Shown here in pieces: positions 26,601 to 40,000 of a DNA stretch of 64,000 nucleotides. The translations under genes and the position numbers were made by a program. Source of the DNA: Nephromyces sp. MM_2019 (lineage: Eukaryota > Apicomplexa > Aconoidasida > Nephromycida); contig JADHZB010002040.1 in NCBI GenBank assembly GCA_015657535.1, positions 39,519 through 103,518 on the forward strand, given 5' to 3'. The notes under the pieces were generated by a model, which saw only the letters and a list, made by a program, of their open reading frames with translations, was not told the DNA's origin and searched no databases. The stretch's first letter is position 1, and each line of letters opens with the position of its first letter.

Positions 26601-28070
26601 CGCATTATTCTGGCTATGAAATTCAGCGTTTACAACTTTGCTCGCACCGCAGCGAATTTCACGCTTTTTCTGCCCAACGCATGGGGAAATGAATATTTGT
26701 ATAATACCACCTTTCACGCGCGTCGTATTATACTACTGGGAGCCGCTTCCTTATGAACGTATGAACGCAAAAGTATTAAGCACATCCTTTGCAGTGAAAC
26801 CCCCCGCTGCAAGGACATTTTTTTCCGCGTGCAGAGGCTACGTTAAAGCGCGGATATGCTCCACTCTTTATTCTTAAGCACAGCAAGCTCATCGCAAATA
26901 CAACCCTTATTAAACTAACATCGGGGGTTATTATGTTTTGAATCCAATAAACCCTGAACTGCTATTGACAATACTATGATAGTAACGCACTGACCTAGGT
27001 TATTCATCGAAACTAGGGCGCCATGGACGGCTAAATGAAACAGAATTAATCAGTTATCTATGCACTTCATATGCCTAGCAGCAACTGAACAAGCAAGTAG
27101 CAAGCAATTTTTTTGTCCTGAAAATTTTGCCGAAACTTTCCTAAGTTCTGTTTAAGGGATTAATGCTATCCTTGGTAGATATCATAATTAAAGCCATGGG
27201 GATGCGGATTGAGAAGCTTTTACTAACAAATTAAGCGAGTGCCTAACAAGCGGCAATCACGGGTTACCTGCCGTTTACGCATGATGTGCGCTCACAAGCA
27301 CCTAGGTATATATACCATGATTGTGCCTACTATTCAGTCGCGTTCAATCCGTATCACATGCGAAATGTAAACCCGGGGTAAGGATCCATACGGGGACGAC
27401 GAAAAATTTCATGCCTCCTTGATACAAGTCACGGCTACGGCAGCTTTCCAGTCATTTTTTCAGCAGGAAAATAAATAGCTCATGAGTAAATATGATCCCA
27501 ATTAATAAGTTTATGGCTACAAAACTTCCACACTTGGTTAACAAAGCACTATCTACAATAAAAGCCACAAATCTATTTAAAGGGTTGCTTGCAGCCAGCT
27601 ACATACTTAGGTTTGCTTAGTTCGTATGACTCTTAACAGACTAACCAGCGTTTTGATAGCATCTAGGGCTTATGTCATATACTGACAAAAAACCACGCCA
27701 GGGGGAAAATCGAGTTTAGAACACCAAAAAAGAAAGGGGTTACCGCAAAAACAATTGAGATATTCTTGGTGATAACAGCTACAGAAAACTAATCCAGTTA
27801 CTGCTTTACCTTTTTTGAGAAACCTTAGAGCACGAGAGACTTGACGCAAGGATTAAGTTGAAGCCATAGAACCTTTCTGAAGAACTATCGAAAACGAAGT
27901 TATAATCTAGCAAACAAGGCAAAACGTAACGAATTGGAAAACAAATTTAAGAAAGCCATAATTCTAAGAAAAAATCCTCTGGGAGCCTCTGGTGAAGAAT
28001 AGTCCTGGATTTCAGAAAGCTCCTTGAACGCAGTCGAATAAAGTACCCCCTTGTATCACTGCCAATAGTT
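23611..28070. other. Divergent intergenic region
   Basis: Lies between the start codons of the minus-strand membrane gene and the + strand 690-residue gene, so it should contain both promoters. Apart from the orphan frame at 25117-25485 I see no exon. No clear TATA or initiator pattern could be assigned. Confidence 0.45.
25117..25485 (+). CDS. Orphan ORF, 122 aa, helical and hydrophobic in parts
   Basis: An ATG-started open frame with a balanced amino-acid composition (for example GENWSAEYQAMLLYILADV and ISLNMVGIFSLIEKAISG), which is unusual for random ORFs in this AT-rich sequence. No domain is recognised and no clear splice sites or other exons were found near it. It sits alone in a 4.4 kb interval between the starts of two divergent genes. 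It may be a real small gene, an isolated exon, or a chance frame. Confidence 0.25.
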   Translation: MLFLPLYGENWSAEYQAMLLYILADVTSFRFEGFNYFYEAAKKFHHVGSLAEETLESCTISLNMVGIFSLIEKAISGLPQIFYHCHQAISQIYLIVKGKYIRSAKTNLMFMSVIFSLIHKPQ

Positions 28071-31000
28071 ATGGAGAGCTCAAACCAGGAAGGTGAAAAA
28101 AAAAAATCCCTTATGCCAAAAATAAAGCCAAAACCATCAGTAAAGATGAAGAAAGAGGCAGCTAAACCATTATCAGAAGCTCCCGAAAAGAATAATTTGG
28201 ATACCGCTTCACTTCAGGTATAGCTCATTAAGCATCGTGTACAAGACAGGTAAACCTGTGGGCTGCTTGAACCGTAAGCAATTTGTTTTTTAGATGAAAC
28301 CCATTGAAGTACCTTTGCCGCATCGTTGATGTCAATGCTGCTATTATACAAGTAACCTTATTAGTCAGAAAAGTAGGTAATGTAGGTATTATCAGCCATA
28401 AATTTTGAAGAAGCACACTTAATAGCTAACATAAATTGCTATCAGAGCTCTGATGTGAAAGCACCCCCCAAAAGTCTTCCAAAGAGCAAAATGCCTCCTA
28501 CCGAGATAGCAAAATACCCAGCACTTGATGGCCTCTCTCATGAAGATGACTTACGCAGCGCTCCCGCAGCAGGCACAAAAGCCACTGTAACGTCGCCACC
28601 ACTAAAGACGGAACTTCCAGTTCCATATGAGAAGTTTACACCTCCTCAGAAAGCTGCTCCGTCAGACGAAGGGCAAGCAACAATGGTTCCAGGCTCCCCC
28701 GCAAGTCCACGTACGGACACGCCGCACAAAAACGGAAACCAATTCGTAGTTAAGTCACCTGGAAATATCCAGAGTCCCGCAGGGCATCCTCAAGGTGGGG
28801 TCAGCGTGACGGTTTCACAGCCAAGTGATAAAGTTAGTGAACAACATGAAGGAGCCTCTGCGAAGGGGGAGGGAGTATCTGCAAAAGTAGAGGGAGCCCA
28901 TGCAAAAGCGAAGGAACCCTTTGTGAAGGGAGAGGGAACCTATGCAACAGTGAAGGAGCCTTTTGCGAAAGGGGAGGTAGCATCTATCACTTCAGATGGT
29001 CAAAGCAATAAAATCCCAGTGGTACATATGCTTCCCAATAATGTAGATGTATCAGGCATCGTAGATTTGTGACCCGGCTGAGAAATGATAAGGCAGGCCG
29101 CGTACAAATAATACTCGCCTTCCTTTGTGGTCATGCAGCCATATCTGCATAGATAAACTGTATGGTAGAAACAAGTATAACTTAACACAAATATGTTTTC
29201 TTCAGAGTATTCCCATATTCAAGGATACAACGAAAGGCATCCCCTTGGTAGCTCCGAAGGGAAGCAAAACGTAAGTGTGCACAACGGCTTAGTAAGACTA
29301 CCTATTTTCACCAGTAATAAATTTGAGCTGTATCAATGAATCAGCGAATACCTCAGTAACCTAGCTTTTGCACCCAGACGGCTTTAATTAGAGGTGTACT
29401 TATTGCAGCTATACTCCTGGAGTGGCTTCCCAAGTGAGCATATCGACACCTCAAACTTCGTACATTGAGGAAAGACATGTACCTTGCCATTGCTGCTGCG
29501 GAAAATTTAGAGATAACGCGCTGGAGGCTACAGAGCGCTTTACTGGCCATGGAAGCTTCAATTCACCTATAGGTGTACTAGCAGCACCTCTGGCACAGCC
29601 TGCAGTAATATCAGCCGGCTCAAGCCCTTTATCACAACCTTCATCTGGAAACTTTGGATATTTCTTAACCTGGGGTCCCATACATTTGTTGGGCGCAGAA
29701 AAGCCTCATAATTTAGCAGACGAAAAGCCAGCAGGCGATCAAAATTTGCAGGAACCCACGCGAGTTGCTGTATCTTCTGCAGCAACAGAGTTGAGGTGCT
29801 AACTAATCTGAAATAATACAATAATTTTATGAACTAGTCACTACTGCCTTTTAGCAACTACCAGCCTAGCAGTCCATCGTTATTTTGTATGCATTGTTTA
29901 GAGCGTCCAATATTGTAGGTTAATCTAACATTCAAGATTGTGCAGACACTCTTTTGTAATATTTTCAGCAAATAAGGTGAGGTTTTCACTCCTCTTCGTA
30001 GCTAGCGTTTGATAAATTACAATGAAAAAGCTGCATATTTTATCCTTTTCACCTCGCCTCTTTTAGAGATGAACCTAAGAAAGTCGAAGTTGCAAGATCA
30101 AAGCAAAATTTTTCAAAACTAGACAAAACCGCAGTTGGATATTCCCCCTGGATGGAGGTAGAGCAGCAGGTGAGTTGCATCAGCCTAGTTACTTACATTT
30201 TACGGCAAGCTAGATATAACGACACATGGTGTTTTATCTGCTTCTAAATCTCGGCGGCAGAATTGCTAACGACATGCGAAAAATATGGAGTACTTTTCAC
30301 TCTGCTATTGCTTCAACACTTCAGTTCAACACTATCCGGTCGGAGCCGCACCTTATCCCTCCTGTATCAGCAGCTAATATCCCCTCAAAACGAAATAAGC
30401 AGAAGTACGGGGTAGAAGGATATTCAAGATATAATCCCAGATACTCAGATGCTGCATTTCTGTGGCATGATGAAACTTCGGGCAACTTCCACAGCCCCAG
30501 AAAATCAGAGGGTTCAAAGCCCCATGTTCCGTCGCACGACAAAGAAACGGATGAGTTTTGGAAGCACATAGCAAAGGGCAAGCGCCATAATCAATGGTGG
30601 CAGCAAGCAGGCTTGGCTACCCCCCGAAAGTATATAACTATTAACTAAAAATTTTGGAGAAGCACTAGATCACACTATAGTATTCAACCCTTTTCGAAAG
30701 TTGCTGCACTATGCCCAATAATCAACCATACATAGAATTAAATTTTTTTGTTCGCCATGTTTTTTGCTCCAGGAGTAATTATCGAAGTCTCTCTGAAATG
30801 GCACATTATTTTTCCAATATCGAGGTTTCGGACCAGAGTGATATAATAAGCTTGTTGCTATCCTGCAGAAAGTTAGTAAAAGGTTTTTCGATACTGATAA
30901 CCTAACTGAATTTTTCAAGTGTGCTATGTAAAAATCAGTAGCGGAGATAATGCCCACATATTTTCTTAGGCTTGAAAAGAAAATAGCGGAGCAACAAACA

Positions 31001-31321
31001 ATTGTGGACATGCTGGAGAGTGATCTTAGTAATGCCCAGGAAGCCTTGAAATTCCCTCCAGAGTGGCGCATATTGAGTGGCATGGACCCCGCGATAACAC
31101 AGATAACTGCAGAACCCTTTGTTCCTTCTCCTGAAATACCCCTCTTCTTGCGTGGAAGAGCAGACATCAGTGCAATTTCACTGAAAAAAGAAGAGATTAC
31201 CGCTTCCTCTGGTAGAAAAACTATCACTGATCCTATTAAGAAAGACCACGGTCTCCCAAAAAAAGAAATTGGCAGTCAGCCACGCAGAAAATCTCAAATG
31301 GAAAAGAATGAGGACTCGTAG
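28071..31321 (+). CDS. Unrecognised 690-aa protein, eight exons, with Cys cluster and degenerate Lys/Gly repeats
   Basis: Function unknown. Proposed exons are 28071-28217, 28446-29060, 29206-29270, 29409-29795, 30067-30169, 30325-30629, 30773-30871 and 30970-31321. All phases agree and sum to 2073 bases. The one soft boundary is the end of exon 2, where 29045 is also possible. The N-terminus is Lys-rich (KKKSLMPKIKPKPSVKMKK) and then Pro/Ser-rich and probably disordered. Around residues 185-235 it has imperfect tandem segments built on AKGEG / AKVEG / VKGEG / AKGEV. Exon 4 carries a compact Cys/His motif, HVPCHCCCGKF. Exons 6-8 contain aromatic and basic segments (FWKHIAKGKRHNQWW), a predicted coiled coil (LEKKIAEQQTIVDMLESDL) and a basic Ser/Lys tail. 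Composition suggests a structural or scaffold protein, such as a cytoskeletal one, but this is a guess. Its 5' side faces the minus-strand membrane gene across 4.4 kb. Confidence 0.75.
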
Positions 31322-33556
31322 GGTGTATCTAGATTTTTTGTCAATTGTCATCCCCCGTAGAGCCAATCTTCTCCCAGCACAGCAAAGCTGAAGCTCCTGA
31401 TCAAAAACCTCATGATTAGCAAACTACAGAAAATCAGCAGCAAGGCTAACCAGTATTTATGTTGAGCGTCGCAACACGCGGTGCTCCGTGCTCTGCTTTA
31501 GCTATTGTATGGTTCTACCCTTACTCCTACCTAAGCTTTTTCTGTGGATAAAAAATTTCTTATCGTAGTATAACCAAGTACGCAGCATATTAAGTTAACA
31601 CTTTGAACTTAGAAAGCGCTTCCAACACCAAATTATATAATCTTGTAGGCTTGCTAGCAACAGATGATTGTTTTTTTGGTTCATAAGTTTGTGAGTGAGT
31701 CGATACAACTGTTGCATGCAGCATACAAGCCATCAAAGCAGCATTGCATAGAGAATCTATGATTTCGGCGATGTTAGGCATAACAAGAAGTTAATGGCTC
31801 TATTTAAATTTTAAGCACACATGTATATATTTCCAGAGCAGTAGATTTAAAACGAAACTGAAAACATGACAGCACATATACTCTCATCCCTTGACTTGGT
31901 AAATAGCAATTCCAATCTCTGTATGATGCAATTCGGGAAAATCGCATTCACGACAGTATACTTTTGAGCTCCAATCTCTTGGCCATACTACTCTAAATAT
32001 GGCAGAGGTGGCGACAGTATCCTGGTACTTCCATTCCTATCATATGTTAAAAAGTAGCCGAACATTGCAATAATACTACCTTATCCATGCATGTTTTTGA
32101 AATTTTCAAAGCTAAAGTGTAGCAAGAAAAGACTGGTCTGGTCATTTTTAATTTATGGTAATGCGCTATATTAAAAAATCACACGGGCTTTCTCATCGGA
32201 AGCGTCGTATCCACGAACTGTGCCATCTTTTCGTTACCTTAAGATTGTATATTTGTGCTTCTACTACTCTATTTTATAATATCTCAAGAACCTATACTGG
32301 GTCTAAACCGAATTGGGTATGTAGATACTTACTCTAAAATCCCTTGGTCATGCAAAAATTTTTACTACCTTACACATGGTGAGCTTAGAAGTCCAATGAA
32401 GGCCCACTATCCTAAAATTTTCTAACATCTTGTGGGTAATGACTTGGTGAAGGGGACACCTTGCAGGCAAGAGAGATATGAGTCACCAGTAATTCGAAGC
32501 TGTCAAATGATGCAAAAAGGAGTGATCATTGGGGGATGGCCCCATAAAGGAGGCTTTCAGAGTTAAAACTGATTATCGCTGCAGCTGACGTAGTGCCTTT
32601 TATATTAGAAACTATCCAAGTCACTCGATAAATATATTATTCTAGTTGGTGGTATTTTATCCCAGTAAAGATACTGTGGCATTTCTTTTCTACATATATG
32701 CATTTGCTTAAAAACATAAAAAGTTGGAAAGGTTTGTGCATCTCTCACCAATGGAGTAACTAGCACGTAATGAAAACGAAGTTTCGTCTGTCATATTGGC
32801 TGTTTAAGGAACTCTTTCAATCATATATAAAAGCAGGGCATTACCGGTATATCGCGGCAAGAAAAATAGTACTAAAAGGAAAAATATGTATTCCTAAAGC
32901 TGCAATGTCAGAGAGCCGCCTACCCGTATGCGGACAGCAGGAAGTAGAGTGGTGCAAAGTGTCCCAATTTTGTCGCGCTTCTCCTCGGAGTCCTTAATCT
33001 TAGCTTTACGTTAGTTTCATTATCCGCTCCTACTCTAAAATGGGGACCAAATAAATCGGGAGTGCTGCTAAACTGAGGGTAAAATATTGTTCAACACAAA
33101 TTTTCGTCGGCACTTTAGCGAAGGAGCATGCGAATAAGGCGTTCAAGTGTTCAGGTTCAGCAAGTACCCAACAAAAAATATTCATTTTTACGATTCCCTT
33201 GCGTTATTCGTTCATAAGTGAAGAAGAGTCTTGCAATTCGCCAGTGACATTGAAGTGCTGCAACAGAGGCATTAATTACCTTCTTTATTACCTAGTAAGG
33301 CGCCGATACCAGATTTCAGAGGGAAAATCCTCTAGTATATCTATATTAATAATTATAAAATAAGATGAGCTCACCAGGCCTCAATGCGCAAGTTTCAGAT
33401 ATCTTCATACTGTTCTAGTAATATCCGTAGTTCTTAGATGTGTCTGCACTGCAACATGATTTGCAAATTTCAAGCTTCAGCGTCCACATTAGGTCCATAT
33501 GATTGGATTGTCGTATTTTTGAAGAGAGAAAGTATGCACAGATAGTAATCTAGCCA
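31322..33556. other. Convergent intergenic region
   Basis: The 3' flanks of the + strand 690-residue gene and the minus-strand coiled-coil gene. Only short frames are present and none has a supporting motif. Confidence 0.45.
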
Positions 33557-33803
33557 CTATGCTGCCAGTACTTCATCAATCTGACACTTTGTGAAAAATA
33601 ATATCAACGCGATTAATACATTTCTGATATGCATAGGATGTGTGAAATCGTACGTAAATTGCTTGGGACAGTCTGTATATTTTCATATCTATGCTCACGA
33701 CGGTATCTTGGAGATAACCTTTTCTTGCCATTACAATTTTTTTTAATTCTTGAATTTTAGCCAATTTTCTCGTGATATCCTCGGCAACACAAATGGCTAG
33801 CGA
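33557..33803 (-). CDS. C-terminal exons of a coiled-coil protein (partial, unknown)
   Basis: Two minus-strand exons: 33803-33654 (150 bases, phase 0 at both ends, acceptor ttgcag, donor GTACGA) and 33580-33557, which ends in TAG. They encode a charged, helical stretch (AEDITRKLAKIQELKKIV) with heptad-like spacing and finish IDEVLAA. The family is not recognised. Upstream exons must lie at higher coordinates. The only strong candidate is the minus-strand open frame 35759-35529, which includes KMVEKAHLHLKAALRAGVVL, but I could not link it by a continuous exon chain. Confidence 0.4.
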
Positions 33804-35747
33804 CTGCAATTTATTTGTTTGACTTCAACAGCAGATGGCGTAGCTTTAGTCACTAACTTTTATTTTATGGCTGCTGCGGTGTTCCTATAAATCCCCATAA
33901 AAGACCCTCTGTATAGTCACTTGAGTAAATTCATCGAGTGGGCAAGGAAAGAAACGTATTGAAGCGTAGGATCATCTTGGTGTAGATCGAACTACAAGTA
34001 AACTTTGAGCAGATTAATGCAAACTCAGGCTACCTACGAAATACGCCTAGTAAACTTAGTGTATAAGCAATTTCTTTAAATTAAATTTGCTTTCCTACGT
34101 TTATTGGCTGACTCTGTTGATGGCTACATGCTTATTTAGTGTTTATTAGCGTAATGCTGCTACATTGACTTCGATAAAACCTACTACCCCATCCGCAGAG
34201 GATAAACTTCATATTAGAGATGAAGTTAAACAATGTCCAAAATTTTCTTGTCGCTATTTCGTTTGAAGTTATTCTTTATATAGAAATATGCATTTTTTTT
34301 GTAAGTGTATACATTACCGAACTAATTGTCTTTCGCAGTCTCAAAAATATTTGCTTTATAAATTGCAGGCTCAGCTTTGAGTTTTCACAATAGGCTTGCA
34401 CTTCATCGAGACGGTGTCATGACGAGGACGTCACAAAGGCAACAAGCCAACTGACACTCATCCAACTTTTGCTATTCGGGAGCTGCTTGCGTCTACAGTA
34501 CTTCCCGGGTGCTGTAACTTCCAGTGGTAAAAAAAGGAAAGAAACGCCATTCACTGTTTGTATATTACGATCCTTACTTCCTAATTAAGTGCCTAAAAAA
34601 GTATACCTCAGCATTAATGTAAAAACGGCTTTGTTACCTTCGTAAAGTTTTGGGTAATAGTATGATGATCCAGAAAATAAGAAATAAACTGAAGGAGGTT
34701 CCTTTCAAAACATCACCCAGATAAAGCAATTTTCATGCTAATGTGAAGGATTGAATTAATCGGAGTCCATCTTTCGATTCTATGCCTAGGGTATTTTCGC
34801 CAGCGCTGCTTTACAGTTTACGAACAGACTGAAATCTTCGTTTTTTCTTTGCTACATCAGCCTTGATTAAAGTACCTGTGTTGTGAAGAGATCAGTTGGT
34901 ACTTAATCGCATTTGCGGGTGTCTGGTGAAATTCAGCATTAAGATTTGTCATCTTGATTACAATGAACTAGAAAACATGCCTAAAACCAAGGATTTTTGA
35001 GGTTGGGATGATATTAAAAGGTTGAACACTAACGCTAAGCGTGCTGCATGGCACACTTTCTTACGTTTAGCAGTAGAAATTTTAAGGGGATGGAGAGACT
35101 TCTTATGGACTCAGCAGCAAGTTTTTCTTACATTTACAAAAAAAAAGTTTCCTTGAATTTAGAATATCTTTAGTCTACTAATCGTTAAGATCAAACGCTG
35201 CTGCTGATGCGAATTTTTATCTTACTGATTATTCATCGTAACATACTCCTAAGCCTCCACTAAGTAGACTTAGTGCCGGTACAATCGAGGACCTGTGCGT
35301 GTGCTTGCTGACATGATTCCGCTGCGCATAGCTATGCAGCCAGCCTCCGTGCTCAGTGTGCTGACCCTACCCTGTGCTCTGACTTCAGAGAAATATCAAT
35401 TTGACTGCGGTCCCTTCTATTGAAGATGATAATATGTTTAAAAATACATCAAAGCAAGCTACAATGCTGATCCTTTCGCATCCAGCCGACCTTTGCTCTT
35501 GAAAAAAAAGACTTGCGATAATCGTCAGTCAGCAACTTCTCCAAATCATTCTGTCGCATATGAACGTCATGCGAAAGTCGCAACCGACGCGGCGACCCTC
35601 CCTCTCAACTTTTTTGACGGTAACCAAAGTTGAGAACTCTTGTTTTGGACTAAAGGAGCAATGCTGACGAATCCATAGCACCACCCCGGCACGTAGCGCA
35701 GCCTTCAGGTGTAGGTGTGCTTTTTCAACCATTTTTCTTGAGCTATC
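33804..35747. other. Probable introns and undetected exons of the minus-strand coiled-coil gene
   Basis: The rest of the minus-strand gene ending at 33557 should lie here. The minus frame 35759-35529 (76 codons, KMVEKAHLHLKAALRAGVVL) is the most protein-like candidate. A GC-rich patch at 35280-35400 includes the palindrome GCATAGCTATGC and a 40-codon + frame of uncertain meaning. Confidence 0.3.
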
Positions 35748-37024
35748 ATGCAGGACCATGCTTATGACGGTAACTCCGTCGGAGAGGGCGCATCTTTAAG
35801 CTTTACTGCATTCACTGGGAGCCTTAAGACTTGCGTGGCTAGCGTTTTGCTTTGTTATTTTTTCGTCCATACCTGCATTATTTCTTATGAAGGTATTAGA
35901 GAAGTACAGAGAGAACAGAAGCTGTCACCGTCCCTGGTTTTCCAGGTGACGCTTGGGTCTACAGCAGCAGTGGGCTTCGCAGAAGCGACGTACCTGTCGC
36001 TTAGACAACGTGCGGCCATGTCGGAGAGTTTCTTAGTTGGAGGGTGTAATGCACTCTGTCACTCTACCTTGCTGGAAGGTGGATCTAATGGTGCTTCAGA
36101 AACCACTCTTCGTAAGCATTCGGCTTTAGAATCTCAAGTATCATCACCAGGGTTTTCAAGCCTATACCCCTGTTCATCTGTTAGTATTCCAATATTTTGC
36201 GTTGTTCTTTCCATTTTTTAGAAGCTTTTTAGCTCATTATATTGTGCCTGGTGAGCATATCGCCATTTTGTATTTCTTAAGAACAAAGTTAGAAATGTTT
36301 TATTTTCTGAAAAAATTGGATTTTGGAACGCTAGTTCTTGTGTAAAAGTATTTGCGGAGCAAGATCAATCTATCTTGTGGCACACAATGTGCAGACCTTG
36401 TTCCTCTTGAGCGCATTAGTGGGGGAGGATCTTGCGTGCGATAAAAAAAGTTTCTTCTCATTTAGTGTTAATGTAACTCGGCCTAACATGTTGATAAAAT
36501 ATCTAGAAACTAAGCTAAATATTAAAATTTGTATTTTAATCATTATTTTAGTAAACGGCTTTACCAAGAATTATAACATACACATGATTCACAAAAGCTT
36601 TTTGGGTGATGCTAATAGAAAATATGTAATTTCTTGCCGATCCCAATGGCTATGCTCTAAATTTTTCTTTGCAGAATCATTTTTTCAGCTCCACAGCTAG
36701 CGTGATGTGCTCCACTCAAAATTTTTAATGAGTTCATTTTAAGCGTAGGGCAGAATTAAGCTGAGCTTTAGCTGAGTGGTACCGAGTTTTAGGTTAAGCT
36801 GCAAATCGTGATGGACAGAAAATTTGCTTCGGCACAGTTCCGTATAGAGGTAGCGCCCCACCACTGCACCAAACAGTTAATATAATCTTTTACGGAAAGC
36901 TATGAAAAAACTGATACGTTTTATCGACTTTTTTTCACTGCAGAAAGTGATGGCTTCCTCGGAGGCTCTCCGAAGACGCATAAGAGAAGAGCGACAGGCT
37001 TATAGACGAGGTAGCAACCTTTAA
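35748..37024 (+). CDS. Small single-pass membrane protein, or N-terminal extension of the downstream UROD
   Basis: Exon 35748-35945 starts at ATG and encodes 66 residues with one hydrophobic span (TCVASVLLCYFFVHTCIISY, about residues 28-47), then a charged segment. Its donor is CAG|GTGACG. It joins in frame to an acceptor at 36943, giving [20 protein letters not shown]. Read straight on, this ends at TAA 37022-37024 and makes a complete 92-residue protein with a basic tail. Alternatively, the second exon splices at 37010 into uroporphyrinogen decarboxylase exon 2, also in phase, which would make this the 5' end of that gene. Sequence alone does not decide. The first exon overlaps a divergent minus-strand open frame by a few bases. 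An unspliced + reading of the first exon is 157 codons. Confidence 0.4.
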
Positions 37025-40000
37025 ACTGCAACTCTGCTTGTGGCTTCCCCTATTAGCTTTACGGGATATTTTTGAAATACTTTTGCTTTTTTATACTGAA
37101 AAAAATTCAAGATAATACCATAATAGTTTCTGGAACGAATTCATTATTGTTTGTTTATGTTTATCAAACATACTCAGTGTTTAGGGTTTTTTAACCTGTA
37201 AAAACTCGTCCTGCATGCTATATACTACTGCGTACTTTATAGCCTTCAACTTCTTTTGCTGCCTTTTCAAATCGTTTTAAAGGTACCTGAAAAATATTAA
37301 GCCATTCGAAATCATACTATATTTTTTTTCATCCTACACCCTCACTAAAGCATGCGCACAGAAACACACACACACACTTATTCTTATGCTGCTATTCATT
37401 ACGAGCATTGTGTAAGCGATTTTCTTAGCCAAACTAACTTATGATGCATAATCGTTTTCCGTATTTGTTTGTGCTACCAACATCTTCATTTCCTGGAAAT
37501 AAACGTAAAGATCTGCATTTTTCTTGCGTTTAAATCCATAAAAGGTGCTACTGATGAACCAGAAAACAATTCGCTTCTAAACGCTGCAAGAGGGAAAGAA
37601 GTGAAGTACATTCCTATATGGATCATGCGACAGGCCGGTCGCTACCTTCCGGAATTTCGTGAATTACGCTCGCATCATGACTTTTTTGAGGTTTGATTCG
37701 CCCGTTTTATGTGTTTACTAAGTACCACCATGCCATAACTCTTTATGTATTGCTGTATTACAAGTAGATTGTTTTATTTATAAAAACTTTCTTTGTATTT
37801 TTTCTTTGGGTGTTTTAATAGTTTGCTTTCCTCCTTTACAGCTTTGTCAAGATCCTGTTCTTGCGGCTGAGATATCTCTACAGCCCTTCAGAAGATATCC
37901 AAGCTTGGATGCCACTATCATTTTCTCGGATATTTTAGTGATTCCGCAGGTTATAGTGCCACAGCTCGAGTAGTCGTAAATGATGTGTAATATAGTGGTT
38001 AAGACATAAATTTTTGCTTTGAGTATATTTTTTTTTATATTGAAGACGATGAGAACCTTTCTTAGTACAAAATCGCTCTTTTTCCCCCAAAAAGTAGTGT
38101 TTGTAAAAGCATTCGAGTTTTTAGAGAATTTCGAGGTTTTTAGCAGGTTTGGCTGTGTGTTATTGTTTATTCTGACTTGGGGAATTCGACGAAATATATA
38201 CGAAGCTATAAAGCATGTTGTTTCAGATATTTTTTCCCCAAGAAATTTCACCTGTTTGACCTGTACCTAAACTATGTTATCAGCTAGCGATAATTGAGAA
38301 ATATGTTTAACTCTATGTCTAAATTTAGCAAAATTGAATGCGATTTAGGGTTTAGGGTTTAGGGTTTACTTAATCAAATTTTTTGATTAAATAAAAATGA
38401 GTTTTTTTGCCATTATTCACCATTTTCACAGTTTCTAGCAAATTTTAGATGCTTGGAAGTTTTCAATTGCGAACCAATCTGCGGATAAATTAGCTATTTA
38501 TGCCTTTACGCTACTTCAAATTAGGCTATGGGTCAGGTAGTTCGAATGGTTGATACTATTGGTCCCGTTTTTGATGAGCGACTAAAGGACCCTAGTGGTA
38601 TGAAAAACTTACAGTTAAATCCTGATGTTGAGAAATCCCTGGGTAAGCATAAAAAAATTTTTTTTTGAGTGTGTGCAAGCATTTGCAGCTTACATAGCAT
38701 GAATTTTAAGAATTTTCATAAAGGTTAGCATAGATTTTCGGTTAGCTTATCTGTGGTTGAAGTAGTTTTTTATTGGAAATCGCTTCTTGTATCATAACGT
38801 TCACAAACTAAAAGATAGACGCCGCTGATTTCAATGGCTCATTGATCTGCCAGCACGATTTCATAAAAATGTTTTTTATCAATAACTCTATAAAATGTTT
38901 CTAAATTCATCATTCCTAGTCGATATACCTTTAATGATGCTATTATTTTATCTATTCATCCTGAATAGGGCATATGTGGGTATTTCTGTGGTTAGCGGTA
39001 GTATATATACGTTTTTTAATCCTTTTCAGGGTATGTCTTTGATGCAATTTATCTCTTGAAGAAGCAATTGGAGAATAAAGTTCCAGTTATTGGCTTCTGT
39101 GGAGCGCCCTTTAGTCTGCTTGGTTATATGGTGGAGGGTCGCAGCTCCAGAGAATACTTCAACTTGAAGAAATGGTGATTTCCTCATTAAATTTAGTAGC
39201 TCTATCAATATGATAATATTATTTGTTTTCTTTGATTCTTTAACATGCTTTGAGACTTATATTGAAGAGTTTTATAAGGAATTTCTTTCGAATTTTTGAG
39301 ACTTTGGTGTGTGTGGTGATCGTATGGTTTGTTTGCCTTGAGTCTTGTATATTAAATGCTTAAATAGGTTCGCCCAACTGAAGTTTCTTTTGATGTGGTG
39401 TGATCTAGGATGAAAATGAAAGAGTACTCTTCTCCCGATTTGAGTCTTGCTTTGTCTTTTAGAATCGGTTTATCGCAGATGTTTTTTTCGCGATTTTTGT
39501 AGATTTTTAAGAGCCTAAGAATAGTGATTTGAGGTATGAAGGAAGTTAACGAATTACAGATGTGTGGGATAAGAATAGTGCTCTGCAGAAGCTTTCTCAG
39601 TGTGTGTGTATTTGGGTTTTTTTTGAAGCCAATTAAGGAAATCTTTGTGATTTAGTGGCTATTATACAATTTTGTGGTTAAATTCCTGAAAATCGCTCCC
39701 CTTCTCTTTTACAGTCGCTTTTTCGTGGTCTTAAATTTAGTTTAGTTATCATGTTATTCTCAAGCTTTTGTGAGTGATAAATTTAACAAACGAGCAGTCT
39801 GAACAATTAGTGTGTGTGTATATATACACACATACTAAGGCAGCTATTTTGTAGGCTTGTATATGCAACCATGAAGCCAGCTATTGTCTATGCTTCTATA
39901 GATATATACATACACTAAGGCTGCTATTGTGTAGGCTTCTACAATGAAAAAAGCTACGAAAGAAGTAGCTTAATGAGAGGAAAAAGAGCAAACAAAGTGA

